Counted from the stretch's first letter, positions 19,201 to 26,541 are shown. The stretch is 64,000 nucleotides of DNA from Mangrovibacterium diazotrophicum (GCF_003610535.1 NZ_RAPN01000001.1:1165320-1229319), one strand, 5' to 3'. Numbers and translations are program-made. Notes: generated by a model from the sequence alone, not told the origin.

Positions 19201-19494
19201 TTCCAGAACGGCTTCGATATTGCCGTTTTCCACAATCACACTCACTTGCCGGTTCACATCCAGCTGGTTTTCGTTATAGAGTAATATGAATTCGCTGTTT
19301 TGCTCAATTTCCTGAAAAACTTCACCAACCGTCACCTTATTCAGTTTGAAGCTGAATTTGGTTTGTTGCGAGTAACTGCTGGCCGCCGACGAGACCAACG
19401 ATATCAACACAAATAGAGTTAGCAGTTTCATTTTCAGCAAAATTTCGGACATACCTCTTCCGGAGAAGTACTTCCCTGTACGATTTTTTTTCAT
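16300..19494 (-). CDS. TonB-dependent receptor with STN domain, no SusD partner
   Basis: A 1064-residue outer-membrane receptor. After the signal peptide come an STN domain (about residues 44-117), a carboxypeptidase-regulatory-like domain (EISGTVHDDKGNPVPGATV, about 140-222), a plug with DEVVVTGVFDPRSRMEAS and VTSAGDLLKNVPGVFVN, and a barrel ending in AYFVTLSYKF. The plug and barrel are closer to siderophore/cobalamin-type receptors than to SusC: the SusC signature around the plug (GYGTVKK, SIYGSRGANGVILI) is missing, and no susD follows. The sigma/FecR pair upstream and STN domain indicate cell-surface signalling. The next genes are GH106 and GH1, so the ligand may be a small rhamnose-containing glycoside. 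An antisense -7 element begins at its start codon. Confidence 0.92.
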   Translation of the reverse strand: MKKNRTGKYFSGRGMSEILLKMKLLTLFVLISLVSSAASSYSQQTKFSFKLNKVTVGEVFQEIEQNSEFILLYNENQLDVNRQVSVIVENGNIEAVLEQALEGSGTTYKIYDRQIVIKPKDSPEPSVVPAEQKKEKEISGTVHDDKGNPVPGATVIVKGTTIGTITDPDGYFALDVPIDAQVLSISFVGFESQDIIIGTQTSFQVVLKESTQGVDEVVVTGVFDPRSRMEASVAITAIKSQQIEQLAVTSAGDLLKNVPGVFVNTSLGEIRNTVYSRGVSVGSNDGESGYYYVSMQEDGLPVTNATFGNYGPDYYLRPDATLGRLEAVRGGTASILGNNAPGGIFNYVSKTGGEKFEGEVRAKYGLEGNGRNPYYRADFDLGGSLDPEKTLRYNIGGFYRRADGARYPGYPMNEGGQIKANLLKNYTTGRIKFYAKYLNDKNAWFEFLPSVDFDNPRLADGVKQYYSVLIPPVTADFRVNQTDKIVHFDSRDKIHSIDKSFGMNWEQNFGEGWKIDNKMRYSMKSSVWNTTAVAYPIAVDNLIFHAIAGTLGHFGTYTFNDLKTGNLLGKVLQSPNIIDGNFAGFNFTMLDSNFPGESIQANSLLMNPVVYLENEMDEYIDQLTISKKLNNMSFTAGMFYAHSKLDQLSGFGAAESFSQMTSPRPSQTEITLEGFDGQTYYVTNPDGIIGGTGASAPFDYIAATQSQTAFFFGHNWEITEGLNLDWGIRYERIAIKGENQWAAETAVDDGGNDGNIYTLYDNYESDIAEVYSYDNQVVNTFSFSAGVNYKFTDVSAVYGRYSQGEKAPDLSIFVAIDNQFALDNLDPQSQKIQQLEVGYKMNGRKHNLFVTPFLSFLSNVPQQTVASEDGSVDGMYSLPTLYNEYRTFGVEIESIYDFTDRFSVRTVATFQDAVATKFQTWDVGDNGSGDDVIIDFSGNKTDNSAHAIIRISPSYNTDKMFVSADFSYLGKRAANVANVFDLPSYNQTNLNFGYNFTSKWQIQLNINNVFNQNGVMGWSAPGGFPSSLDRQGFTQEDLDANPDAVYSTLSLPPRAYFVTLSYKF

Positions 19495-19501
19495 AATTTT
19501 G
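19494..19501 (+). promoter_or_regulatory. Candidate antisense -7 element at TBDR start codon
   Basis: TAATTTTG fits TAnnTTTG and begins at the base opposite the first base of the receptor start codon, the same placement as at 8333. The upstream box is weak. Confidence 0.45.
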
Positions 19502-19507
19502 AACTGT

Positions 19508-19577
19508 TTAGATTTAACAATCGTAGTTTCTAAAACTACGTCAGTCGGTAAGTTTGCAGACTTGCCGACTTTTTTAT
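19508..19577 (+). ncRNA. Predicted cis-antisense RNA over the TBDR leader
   Basis: Predicted 70-nt RNA with a first hairpin CGTAGTTT/AAACTACG (19522-19529 with 19533-19540) and a terminator hairpin AGTCGGTAAGT/ACTTGCCGACT (19543-19553 with 19560-19570, one G-U pair) followed by T6 on the plus strand. The 5' region GAACTGTTTAGATTTA resembles GAATGTTTATTTATTTA at the first locus. Order and spacing of all parts match the RNA predicted at 8347-8420, while the stems differ in sequence. Existence is inferred. Confidence 0.5.
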
Positions 19578-19586
19578 TTCACTCGA

Positions 19587-20822
19587 CTAGTTTGGTTTCA
19601 TGCTAACATTGATTTGATTTCCCTGAATTTCGTATTGCATCCCACTTACGTCTGACAATACCATCAGCACGCTTTCCAAGGAGTCTTTTAAATCCAGTTT
19701 ACCGGAGATGAATGCAAAATCGTCCATTTCTTGCACCTGCTTTTTTGCGCTTCCCTCAACAATAAACTTCACGTTATAATATCGTTCCAGTTTCGACATA
19801 ACACGGTTCAGCGGTTGCTGGTGGAATTCCAGCCAGCCTTCAATCCAGGCAATCGACAAATCAGCATCAGGATCATCCTGGACCGAAATTGCCCGTTGCT
19901 CCTTGTTGAAACTCCCCTTTTGGTTGGGAGTTAAAATGGTTTCTCCCCTAAAAAGTTGATTCCGGGTCAAATCGCGCATCGCAACTTTCCCTTCCAGTAA
20001 AGTGGTTTCGATGACAGACTCGGATGAATAGGCGGTTAGGTTAAATTTCGTTCCCAGTACTTTCACTGCAATCGCCTCGGTGTTGACAATAAAGGGCTGT
20101 GCTGCGTTGTGAGCAACCTCAAAATAAGCCTCGCCCTCTAAAAATATCTTTCTCTCTTTCCCGTTGAACTGGTTTGGAAATGCCAGGCGACTTCCCGCGT
20201 TGAGCCAAACTTTAGTTCCGTCGGCCAACACAATTTTGGAGCGTTTGCCGTAAGGAATCACCACCTCGTTCATCTTTGTCGGATCGGTTGGCAGTTGTTT
20301 CATATCAATAACCCGTGTGCTGTCAATAATCAACTGCTCGTTGCCGGTCATTGCAATGTCCGAAGATTCGCTTTCCAACGGAACGGTTGTTCCGTCGGCT
20401 AAAACAATTTGCGATTGCTGTTGACCTGCCTCTTCCTGAGTGTTATTAAAAACATAGCCCGAAGGTTGTTTTTGTTGGCTGAAGTAGAACGCCGAAGCGC
20501 CAGCCACCAACAAACCAACAAATATGGCGGCGTAACGCATCGCCTTTTTGAACGGGTGAAGCTTGCGTTCTTTTTGGTACATCTGGTCGAACGATTCAAT
20601 GTTCTTCCAGATCGTTTGAAAGTCTTCAGGCTTTAAGTTATCCGTCTGGTCGCGCAACATTTCAATCAAACGCCGGGCTTCATTCACAGATGGTTCAAAA
20701 TCTGGATGATTGCTGAGAAACTGTTCCCAAAGCTCGTTGTGCGTTCCGTTGACAACCCAGGCGATAAAATCGCTGTTGTCAACCAATTCCTCAATTTTAT
20801 AATGTAGATATTCTTTTTTCAC
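19587..20822 (-). CDS. FecR family anti-sigma factor with GTG start
   Basis: A 411-residue anti-sigma factor. The cytoplasmic N-terminal part (about residues 1-88) is followed by one membrane segment (about 89-110, MRYAAIFVGLLVAGASAFYF), a long linker, the FecR domain (VVIPYGKRSKIVLADGTKVW, then RKIFLEGEAYFEVAHN) and a C-terminal DUF4974-type domain (LNRVMSKLERYYNVKFIVEG) for the receptor's STN domain. The start codon is GTG at 20822; no ATG is near in frame. It is 89 bp after the sigma gene and 92 bp before the receptor gene; the latter gap holds the predicted antisense RNA and its two hairpins. Confidence 0.92.
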   Translation of the reverse strand: MKKEYLHYKIEELVDNSDFIAWVVNGTHNELWEQFLSNHPDFEPSVNEARRLIEMLRDQTDNLKPEDFQTIWKNIESFDQMYQKERKLHPFKKAMRYAAIFVGLLVAGASAFYFSQQKQPSGYVFNNTQEEAGQQQSQIVLADGTTVPLESESSDIAMTGNEQLIIDSTRVIDMKQLPTDPTKMNEVVIPYGKRSKIVLADGTKVWLNAGSRLAFPNQFNGKERKIFLEGEAYFEVAHNAAQPFIVNTEAIAVKVLGTKFNLTAYSSESVIETTLLEGKVAMRDLTRNQLFRGETILTPNQKGSFNKEQRAISVQDDPDADLSIAWIEGWLEFHQQPLNRVMSKLERYYNVKFIVEGSAKKQVQEMDDFAFISGKLDLKDSLESVLMVLSDVSGMQYEIQGNQINVSMKPN

Positions 20823-20911
20823 GGTCGTATTCGATGCTTTTAACAGGATAAAGACACGGCCGTTATTTTTGTGGACAGGATTTTGGAGTTTTTTTCAAAT
20901 TTTCACACAAA

Positions 20912-21502
20912 TCACTGAAAATTAAGAACCAACAAAATCAATTGTTTGTCATTTTCAAGATGCTCCCGTAAAATTTTAATCGCACGGAATACCATTTTTC
21001 GGGCCGAATCGTATTTCAGCTTCATCAGCTCACAAATCTGTTCGTAATCGAAATCGCAGGTAAAACGATAATAGATAATTTCCCGCTGTTTGGGGCTTAG
21101 CTGTTGAAGGCTTCTCAGAATAATGCGTTCCCGATTATCCAGACTTTCCTTTTGCAGCAACTCTTCTTCCAGGTGATATCTGAGTTGCATTGCAGGCAAG
21201 TCGGTATTTAGTTGAAAGACTTTCGTATTCTCCGTTTTCTTCAAATTACGGCTCAATGCACGTCTATATGAACGTAGCAGATAAAAATAGACATTGTCGG
21301 TTGTTCCTAGTTTTGAACGGGTACGAATGAGATTGAAGAACAAATCCTGAATGGTGTCCTTGACGATTTCGCTATTGGAAGTGAATTTCTTGCCATAACT
21401 ATAAAGCGAGTCTGCATAACGGCTATAAATTTCAGCAAGAGCATATTCCTCTCCATTCCTGAAATCATTCCACAGTAGAAAATCCTCGCTTGGTTTAGGC
21501 AT
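20912..21502 (-). CDS. ECF RNA polymerase sigma factor
   Basis: A sigma-70 family ECF factor of 196 residues when started at the ATG at 21502 (MPKPSEDF). A longer frame opens at a TTG (21550), but this lies upstream of and inside the promoter box at 21522-21551, so the ATG is preferred. Region 2 is at about residues 10-80 (ALAEIYSRYADSLYSYGKKF, IVKDTIQDLFFNLIR) and region 4 at about 125-185 (LQQLSPKQREIIYYRFTCDF, then the HTH). Its sequence differs clearly from the first sigma factor, so the two switches should recognise different promoters. It heads the fecR/TBDR/GH106/GH1 unit. Confidence 0.92.
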   Translation of the reverse strand: MPKPSEDFLLWNDFRNGEEYALAEIYSRYADSLYSYGKKFTSNSEIVKDTIQDLFFNLIRTRSKLGTTDNVYFYLLRSYRRALSRNLKKTENTKVFQLNTDLPAMQLRYHLEEELLQKESLDNRERIILRSLQQLSPKQREIIYYRFTCDFDYEQICELMKLKYDSARKMVFRAIKILREHLENDKQLILLVLNFQ

Positions 21503-21521
21503 TAGTAGGTTATTGTTTAAC

Positions 21522-21551
21522 CAAAGATAGAATTTTGCGCATGATTGCAAA
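21522..21551 (-). promoter_or_regulatory. Promoter of the second sigma factor gene
   Basis: On the minus strand: TTTG (21551-21548), 18-nt spacer, TATCTTTG (21529-21522). Transcription would start about 13 nt before the ATG at 21502, which supports the shorter reading frame. Confidence 0.65.
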
Positions 21552-21735
21552 ATGAGAAACAGCTATTCTGCAGGGGTAACTATTTTAAAACATCCGGATA
21601 TTCGACGGGCGCCGCATTACCAACTGTTATTCCTCCATCATGATCAGAAAAGGTAGATTATTCAACTTTATCATTTATATGACGCTTCTCTTTTCTAAAA
21701 ATCAACAGATAACAATCCTGCCAAATAACAGCTCG

Positions 21736-22500
21736 CTAGTTTCCAACCAACTCTTCCAGAATCGGCTTTTCAAAGGCCACCCACTTCTCATAGCCTTTCT
21801 CGCTCAGGTGAACGCCGTCAACCGTAAGTTCATTGGTTAATCCACCATCGGCATCAACAAACTGGGCGTACAGATCAATGAGCTTGTAATTTCCTTTTGC
21901 CTCGTTGGTTCTGATAATTTCGTTGACAACAAGAATATCGTCCTTCAGAAAAGGTCGGTTTGTTGGCAAAACTGTCCGAACAAAAATCCTGGTGTCCGGC
22001 GATTTACGATGAATCTCGCGGGCGATTTTCTCGATGTTTTTACCAACATACTCCGGCGAAGGCACAATCTTGTCGTACTTAAACCTTCCGCCGTCCATAT
22101 CGTGATGCAGGTTAAACAAGTCATTGATCCCGATCAAAATGAAAACCGCCTTCGGTTTGAAATAGACAATCTCATCCATGCGTTTCAGCACACCATCGGT
22201 CAGGTCACCGGCAATTCCCCGGTTTCGAACTTCGACAGTCCCGAATTTCTCGCTCCAGTCCCGACCTTTCTCCGTGATGCTGTTACCAATAAACACGATG
22301 TCGCCAAAGTTCAGCGGCTCGCTCTTGAATACCTTAATGCGATCGCGGTAATGGCGTTGCGTCCAGTCGTTATGGTAGCGGGACACAATTTCACCACTTG
22401 GATACAAATTGTCCCTTTGCTCTGCTGAAAGTTCTATCGATTGCCCAAAGGATGCACTGCAGAAAGCGATCGTAAGCAGCAGGAATAGCGTTTTTTTCAT
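21736..22500 (-). CDS. SGNH/GDSL hydrolase, exported
   Basis: A 254-residue esterase of the SGNH superfamily with a signal peptide (cleavage near SASFG, residue 19). Block I has the nucleophile S74 in GNSITEKG, block II G is in RNRGIAGD, block III N is in IGINDLF, and block V gives D228 and H231 in DGVHLSEKG. Such enzymes in glycan loci often remove acetyl groups from sugars, but the substrate here is unknown. It lies 164 bp downstream of the GH27 gene on the same strand, so both may be transcribed together. Confidence 0.85.
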   Translation of the reverse strand: MKKTLFLLLTIAFCSASFGQSIELSAEQRDNLYPSGEIVSRYHNDWTQRHYRDRIKVFKSEPLNFGDIVFIGNSITEKGRDWSEKFGTVEVRNRGIAGDLTDGVLKRMDEIVYFKPKAVFILIGINDLFNLHHDMDGGRFKYDKIVPSPEYVGKNIEKIAREIHRKSPDTRIFVRTVLPTNRPFLKDDILVVNEIIRTNEAKGNYKLIDLYAQFVDADGGLTNELTVDGVHLSEKGYEKWVAFEKPILEELVGN

Positions 22501-22664
22501 GATCTTTAATTTGTTCTATTTTCTATTTAACAGACGAAAAAACAAGCTTAATCCCCACACTGAAGTTGCCGAAATACAGATAAAGAAGAATGTTTAGATT
22601 TTTAAAAACGCTCTGCCCAAATCCCGGTCTCCGACTTACTGTCGGCCATTCAAAACAGAAGTCA

Positions 22665-23891
22665 CTATTTTACTTTTAAGACAACAATACCGTGTTCTGG
22701 AATTGAAAATTCCATCCCATCCTCTATCATTCCCAGATCTTCGTGCTTCCAAAGATCCCGAAAAGTTGCATTTTTATCAATTCCAAAGTCGCCGGTATTG
22801 AGTTCAAAATCAACCGCATCCTCTCCCCGATTCATAATAGCAATAGCCTTGGAATCACCGGCTTCACCCACCGGCTTTACCCAAACTTCAATACTACCTT
22901 CGGTGAGCACCCGTGTTGCCTGCTTAAAACCAGGATCCTGGTTTAGGGCGATTATTTCGGTATTTGTCAATATTTCGATGGTCTCCTCGGACATGTCGCG
23001 TAAATCATTGCCAGCCAGCAAGGGCGAGTTCAGCATGCACCACATCGAGAAGTGCGTTTTGTCTTCCTCGTAAGTCATTCCGCGGCCAACCTGCAGCATG
23101 TCCATATCGTTGTAATGCCCGGCTGAAGCGTATTTGGCTAAATCAACGTTGAGATCAATGATGTGTAAAATAGAAGAAAAATTAGCCTGAATATCTCCGG
23201 ATATCCGCCAGGAGTCAGCTTTATGAATAGCCCATACACCTGGAAATTGCCACCTGCAAATATTGAAGACAATCGCACGATCAACGGCTTTCACTGCATC
23301 AATAATTTTCGTGTATTCGGTCTGCTCATCCAGTTGCATTTTCTCGCCACCGCACCAATCAACTTTCAAAAAATCATATCCCCACTTGTAGAAGAAAAGG
23401 TCGCAATCATCCTCCCAATGCCCGTAGATCCCGACACCAATACCGTTTTTATCATGGTCCCAAATGGAGCCACAGGTGTTTCGGCCAGCATCGGTGTAAA
23501 TTCCGGCTTTCAATCCCAAACCATGAATGTAGTCGACTAACAGTTTCATCCCGGAGGGAAATTTTGCACGATCAACAAACAACTTGCCGGTTGAATCCCT
23601 TCCCCCGAAATATCCGTCGTCAATATTGATAAACCGGTAACCGGCATCATACAAACCGGAAGATATCATTGCATCAGCCTGCTCTTTGATCATCTCTTCA
23701 TCAATATTCACGCGGAAATTGTTCCAGCTGCTCCAGCCCATGATTGGCGGTTTCGCTGTTCGAATTGTATCTGAATTCGTCCCCCCTGGCAACGTGTTCA
23801 CATCCGGATTGTTTGCAGATGAATTATTTACGAAGGGTGACAACAATAGTACGGCTGCGGTAAACAGCGATCGATATTTCAATTTTTTCAT
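22665..23891 (-). CDS. GH27 family glycosidase, exported
   Basis: A 408-residue retaining GH27 enzyme (alpha-galactosidase or related) with a signal peptide. The barrel opens with PPIMGWSSWNNF; the nucleophile D178 is in FLKVDWC and the acid/base D233 in SWRISGDI. A small C-terminal beta-sandwich ends IPEHGIVVLKVK. Compared with the second GH27 gene of this window (38054) the region behind the nucleophile is different: FNICRWQFPG in place of FSICEWGD, a segment that lines the sugar pocket, so the specificity may differ (for example beta-L-arabinopyranosidase, known in GH27). Directly upstream is an orphan terminator. SGNH hydrolase follows. Confidence 0.88.
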   Translation of the reverse strand: MKKLKYRSLFTAAVLLLSPFVNNSSANNPDVNTLPGGTNSDTIRTAKPPIMGWSSWNNFRVNIDEEMIKEQADAMISSGLYDAGYRFINIDDGYFGGRDSTGKLFVDRAKFPSGMKLLVDYIHGLGLKAGIYTDAGRNTCGSIWDHDKNGIGVGIYGHWEDDCDLFFYKWGYDFLKVDWCGGEKMQLDEQTEYTKIIDAVKAVDRAIVFNICRWQFPGVWAIHKADSWRISGDIQANFSSILHIIDLNVDLAKYASAGHYNDMDMLQVGRGMTYEEDKTHFSMWCMLNSPLLAGNDLRDMSEETIEILTNTEIIALNQDPGFKQATRVLTEGSIEVWVKPVGEAGDSKAIAIMNRGEDAVDFELNTGDFGIDKNATFRDLWKHEDLGMIEDGMEFSIPEHGIVVLKVK

Positions 23892-23915
23892 CTTCTAGCA
23901 GGTTTGATTAGTTTG

Positions 23916-23968
23916 AAAAAAATAGTCGGAGACCGAAGCTAAAAAATTTAGCCCGGTATCCGACTATT
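23916..23968 (-). terminator. Orphan terminator upstream of GH27
   Basis: Outer stem AATAGTCGGA/TCCGACTATT (23921-23930 with 23959-23968), inner pairs ACCG/CGGT and GCTAAA/TTTAGC, then T7 on the minus strand. No clear minus-strand gene lies upstream of it, so it may end a short leader or small RNA in front of the GH27 gene. Confidence 0.7.
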
Positions 23969-23990
23969 CATTCACCAAAATCTACTAGCT

Positions 23991-24011
23991 GTCAACTTAA
24001 TTGAAGTTGAC
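23991..24011. repeat. Palindrome, possible operator
   Basis: GTCAACTT/AAGTTGAC, 8-bp arms around AATTG, without T-run. It could bind a dimeric repressor between the divergent GH27 and dipeptidase genes. No partner regulator is recognisable nearby. Confidence 0.35.
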
Positions 24012-24274
24012 GCCAGGCCGGAAATTGATGTCGCAATCCCCAAACCACCATTTACGAATATTTACATTTTAAGCCGGCAAATTCTCTAGAAACACCGCCT
24101 GACGCACATTTGAGTAATTTGAGAAGCGCACAACTCTTAATTTTACTTAAAAACAATTTTTTCAAAAACTTTTGCTCTTCCCGCTCAGTTAGAGGCTCTG
24201 ACTTTCGTCCCATGTCGGGATGTGGTTTTATCAATCTTTGGTAGCGTTGAAAAACAAAATAGCATAAATCGATT

Positions 24275-25396
24275 ATGGAGAGTACAAACAGAAATTGGTC
24301 GAGAAGACAGTTCATGGGAAGTATTGCCGGCGCAGGCGCCGCAGTGATGATGAATCCTTTTTCATCCTGGGCTAAAAGCCCCGTGGATCCGACAGTAGCG
24401 GCCATCATTGCCAAAACAATCGGAACTGACACGCACAACCATATGGATGTTCCGTTCAATGCGGAAGAATTCAAAACCCTGCAATATGATTTATTCGGAG
24501 AGATGAAGCAATCCGGCTTCTCGGCCATCTGCATGACCTTTTGTGTTGACCGCCCTAAGCTGACAAAAATGGGAGAAGCTTACGAGCGCTTTATCCTGAG
24601 CCTGGATGAAATGGACGAGATGCTGAAAGCCAACAAAATGAAGCGAGCACTGAATTTGGCTGATTTAAAGGAAGCACACAAAAAGAACCACCCTATCGTT
24701 GTTCAATCCGTTGAAGGCGGGCACTTTATTGAAGGAAAAATTGACCGGATTGAGGTGGCTTACCAAAGAGGATTGAGACATCTAGGCTTGCTGCATGATG
24801 GACAATCACTTGTTCCGCTTGGCGATATTTATACCAACCCGCCACACTTTGGCGGACTGACCGAATCGGGAATCGAAGTCGTCAAGGAATGTAACCGGCT
24901 CGGTATTTTGGTTGACCTCGCGCACTGCAGCAACGAAGGGATTGACGATGCGCTAAAAATATCAACCAAGCCAATGCTTGTTTCGCACACCGGGCTGAAT
25001 ACCCAGCTTGGCAGCAACGAAAAAATGGCCCAAATGATGATGCCCCGCCTGATCAGTAAAGAGCAGGCTAAAATATTGGCCAACGCCGGCGGTGTTATCG
25101 GCGTTTGGACGCACCTTGCCGACTCGCCAACCGTGTATGCTAAAAATGTCCGGGCCATGGTCGATGTGGTTGGTGCAGATCATGTTTGCATTGGCACCGA
25201 CTCAAAAATGGCCCCGCCAAGTAATTCGAACGAACGATTTGGCAGAAAAACCAACCTGACATGGGGAGATGGACAGGAAGGATTCCTCTACTATGTTGTA
25301 GATGCGATGCTTAAAGTCGGTTTTACCGAAGATGAAATCGTGAAAATTGCGGGAGGCAACTACTGTCGCATTTTTGACGCGGCAACCAGCGTTTAA
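24275..25396 (+). CDS. Membrane dipeptidase (peptidase M19), Tat-exported
   Basis: A 373-residue zinc dipeptidase of family M19 (renal dipeptidase type), which hydrolyses dipeptides including D-amino-acid ones. The N-terminus carries a twin-arginine signal (SRRQFMG followed by a hydrophobic stretch), so it is folded before export to the periplasm. Metal-binding motifs are present: H54 and H56 in DTHNHMD, the glutamate in VQSVEGGHFIEG, and later DLAHCSNEGIDDAL, LVSHTG and IGTDSKM. A role in recycling of peptides or cell-wall fragments is possible. It is a single plus-strand gene with its own terminator, and is not part of the glycan loci on the other strand. Confidence 0.9.
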   Translation: MESTNRNWSRRQFMGSIAGAGAAVMMNPFSSWAKSPVDPTVAAIIAKTIGTDTHNHMDVPFNAEEFKTLQYDLFGEMKQSGFSAICMTFCVDRPKLTKMGEAYERFILSLDEMDEMLKANKMKRALNLADLKEAHKKNHPIVVQSVEGGHFIEGKIDRIEVAYQRGLRHLGLLHDGQSLVPLGDIYTNPPHFGGLTESGIEVVKECNRLGILVDLAHCSNEGIDDALKISTKPMLVSHTGLNTQLGSNEKMAQMMMPRLISKEQAKILANAGGVIGVWTHLADSPTVYAKNVRAMVDVVGADHVCIGTDSKMAPPSNSNERFGRKTNLTWGDGQEGFLYYVVDAMLKVGFTEDEIVKIAGGNYCRIFDAATSV

Positions 25397-25420
25397 TTTC
25401 GTAAGGCACCATTATATACA

Positions 25421-25465
25421 AGAAAGGTGTTCCGCAAATTTTTGCCGTACACCTTTTCTTTTTCC
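25421..25465 (+). terminator. Terminator after M19 dipeptidase
   Basis: Stem AAAGGTGT/ACACCTTT (25423-25430 with 25449-25456) followed by TCTTTTTCC. It may also work, less well, for the araC gene arriving from the other strand. Confidence 0.7.
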
Positions 25466-25648
25466 TTGATTTTCGAGCACCAACAACGCGGTCCGATTAA
25501 TTATCAATGCCGGCGGCCTCAATGAGGCTAACGGAACATATAAGTTGGACACAAAAACTAAAAGGAATCGTGACTTGCATTCTCTGATGGATAAACATGG
25601 TGGTGTTGGAGACCGTCCACTTTTACACCACACAAATGATAAAACTGT

Positions 25649-26518
25649 TCAGCTTTCCCGGTAAGTTTTAGGAGACTCTCCGGAATAACGTTTGAAATAT
25701 TTACCGAAAAAAGATTGTGAAGGGAAATTCAGGGAGTGACTAATTTGCTGGATAGTCATATTCGTCGACTTCAATAAGGCTTTTGCTTCCAGAATCACAA
25801 AATCGTTGATCCAGTCACTAGCCGATTTGCCACTAGTATCTTTCACTACTTTCGATAGGTACTTCGGTGTCAAAAACAACTCATCAGCATAGTAGTCAAG
25901 GCCTCGCTGCTCCCTGTACTTCTCCTTCACCAGGTGAAAAAAGCGTTCCGTCAACAATTCTTGCTTCGATTTCTTACTCTCCAAATCCAAATTCTGAAAC
26001 TTGTGATTCAATGCATAAAAGAAGGCCCGGCTCAAATGCCTGATCATCTCAGCGCGATTCGAATTGTCCTTCATCCGCACCGTTTTTAAAAACATGTTAT
26101 AATAATCCAATGCCAGGTCTAATTCATCTGGATTCAGTGGTAGCCATGGATGATCAGAAATAGACCGAAAAAGCGGAAAACGATCATAGGCATCAATTAT
26201 AAGTGTATTCGAAAATTGTTTGGACATGGTAATAAATCGCCCTTCGAAATCATCGCTCGTCCCCTTGTTTTGCAGGATCTGGTCAGGCATAATAATCAAA
26301 ATGCCAGGACCAGTCACGTTGTATTCCTTTAAATTGAGAAGTCCATTCAAGGTTCCCTTTATGCAAATAACAATAACACTGATATCGAGCTTAAACGGGT
26401 ATTGAGTTTCAGGGAGGGCGACATACTCATCTTTTAAGATATAATCCAAATCAATGGAATCAATCTCCGAAAGCTGAATCTTACTTCGCCAGTTCAAAGG
26501 CGTAACAACATTTTCCAT
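25649..26518 (-). CDS. AraC family transcriptional regulator
   Basis: A regulator of 289 residues from the ATG at 26518 (MENVVTPLNW). A longer TTG start at 26536 is disfavoured because the TTG is part of the -7 element TAAATTTG (26541-26534). The N-terminal half is a cupin-like sensor typical of Bacteroidota AraC proteins (LISVIVICIKGTLNGLLNL-like strands). The C-terminal 100 residues hold the two HTH motifs (LDYYADELFLTPKYLSKVVK and IQQISHSLNFPSQSFFGKYF) and the end motif SGESPKTYRES. It is divergent from the TolC/adaptor/RND operon 143 bp away, so it very likely controls that operon. Confidence 0.88.
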   Translation of the reverse strand: MENVVTPLNWRSKIQLSEIDSIDLDYILKDEYVALPETQYPFKLDISVIVICIKGTLNGLLNLKEYNVTGPGILIIMPDQILQNKGTSDDFEGRFITMSKQFSNTLIIDAYDRFPLFRSISDHPWLPLNPDELDLALDYYNMFLKTVRMKDNSNRAEMIRHLSRAFFYALNHKFQNLDLESKKSKQELLTERFFHLVKEKYREQRGLDYYADELFLTPKYLSKVVKDTSGKSASDWINDFVILEAKALLKSTNMTIQQISHSLNFPSQSFFGKYFKRYSGESPKTYRES

Positions 26519-26533
26519 TTTCGACTTTTCAGA

Positions 26534-26541
26534 CAAATTTA
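26534..26541 (-). promoter_or_regulatory. Candidate -7 element of araC
   Basis: TAAATTTG on the minus strand, about 15 nt before the ATG at 26518. No good TTG box at the usual distance. Confidence 0.4.

Larger units (their letters stand above)
23892..24274. other. 383-bp divergent intergenic region
   Basis: Lies between GH27 (minus) and the M19 dipeptidase (plus). It holds a strong minus-strand terminator (23916-23968), a 21-bp palindrome (23991-24011) and a weak open frame of 53 codons on the minus strand (24213 to 24052). A TAnnTTTG-like element with one mismatch (AATCTTTG, 24233-24240) could start the dipeptidase transcript. No further coding sequence was found. Confidence 0.5.

Noticed and set aside
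24052-24213. 53-codon minus-strand frame (start MGRKSEPLTE) in front of the orphan terminator
   Set aside because: No promoter, no known domain, and the frame simply continues from an antisense frame of the dipeptidase gene. Kept only as an idea within the terminator finding.
25470-25664. Open plus-strand frame of about 64 codons between dipeptidase and araC
   Set aside because: No early ATG, starts right after a terminator, overlaps the araC 3' end and matches no family I know. An open frame of this length is easily chance.
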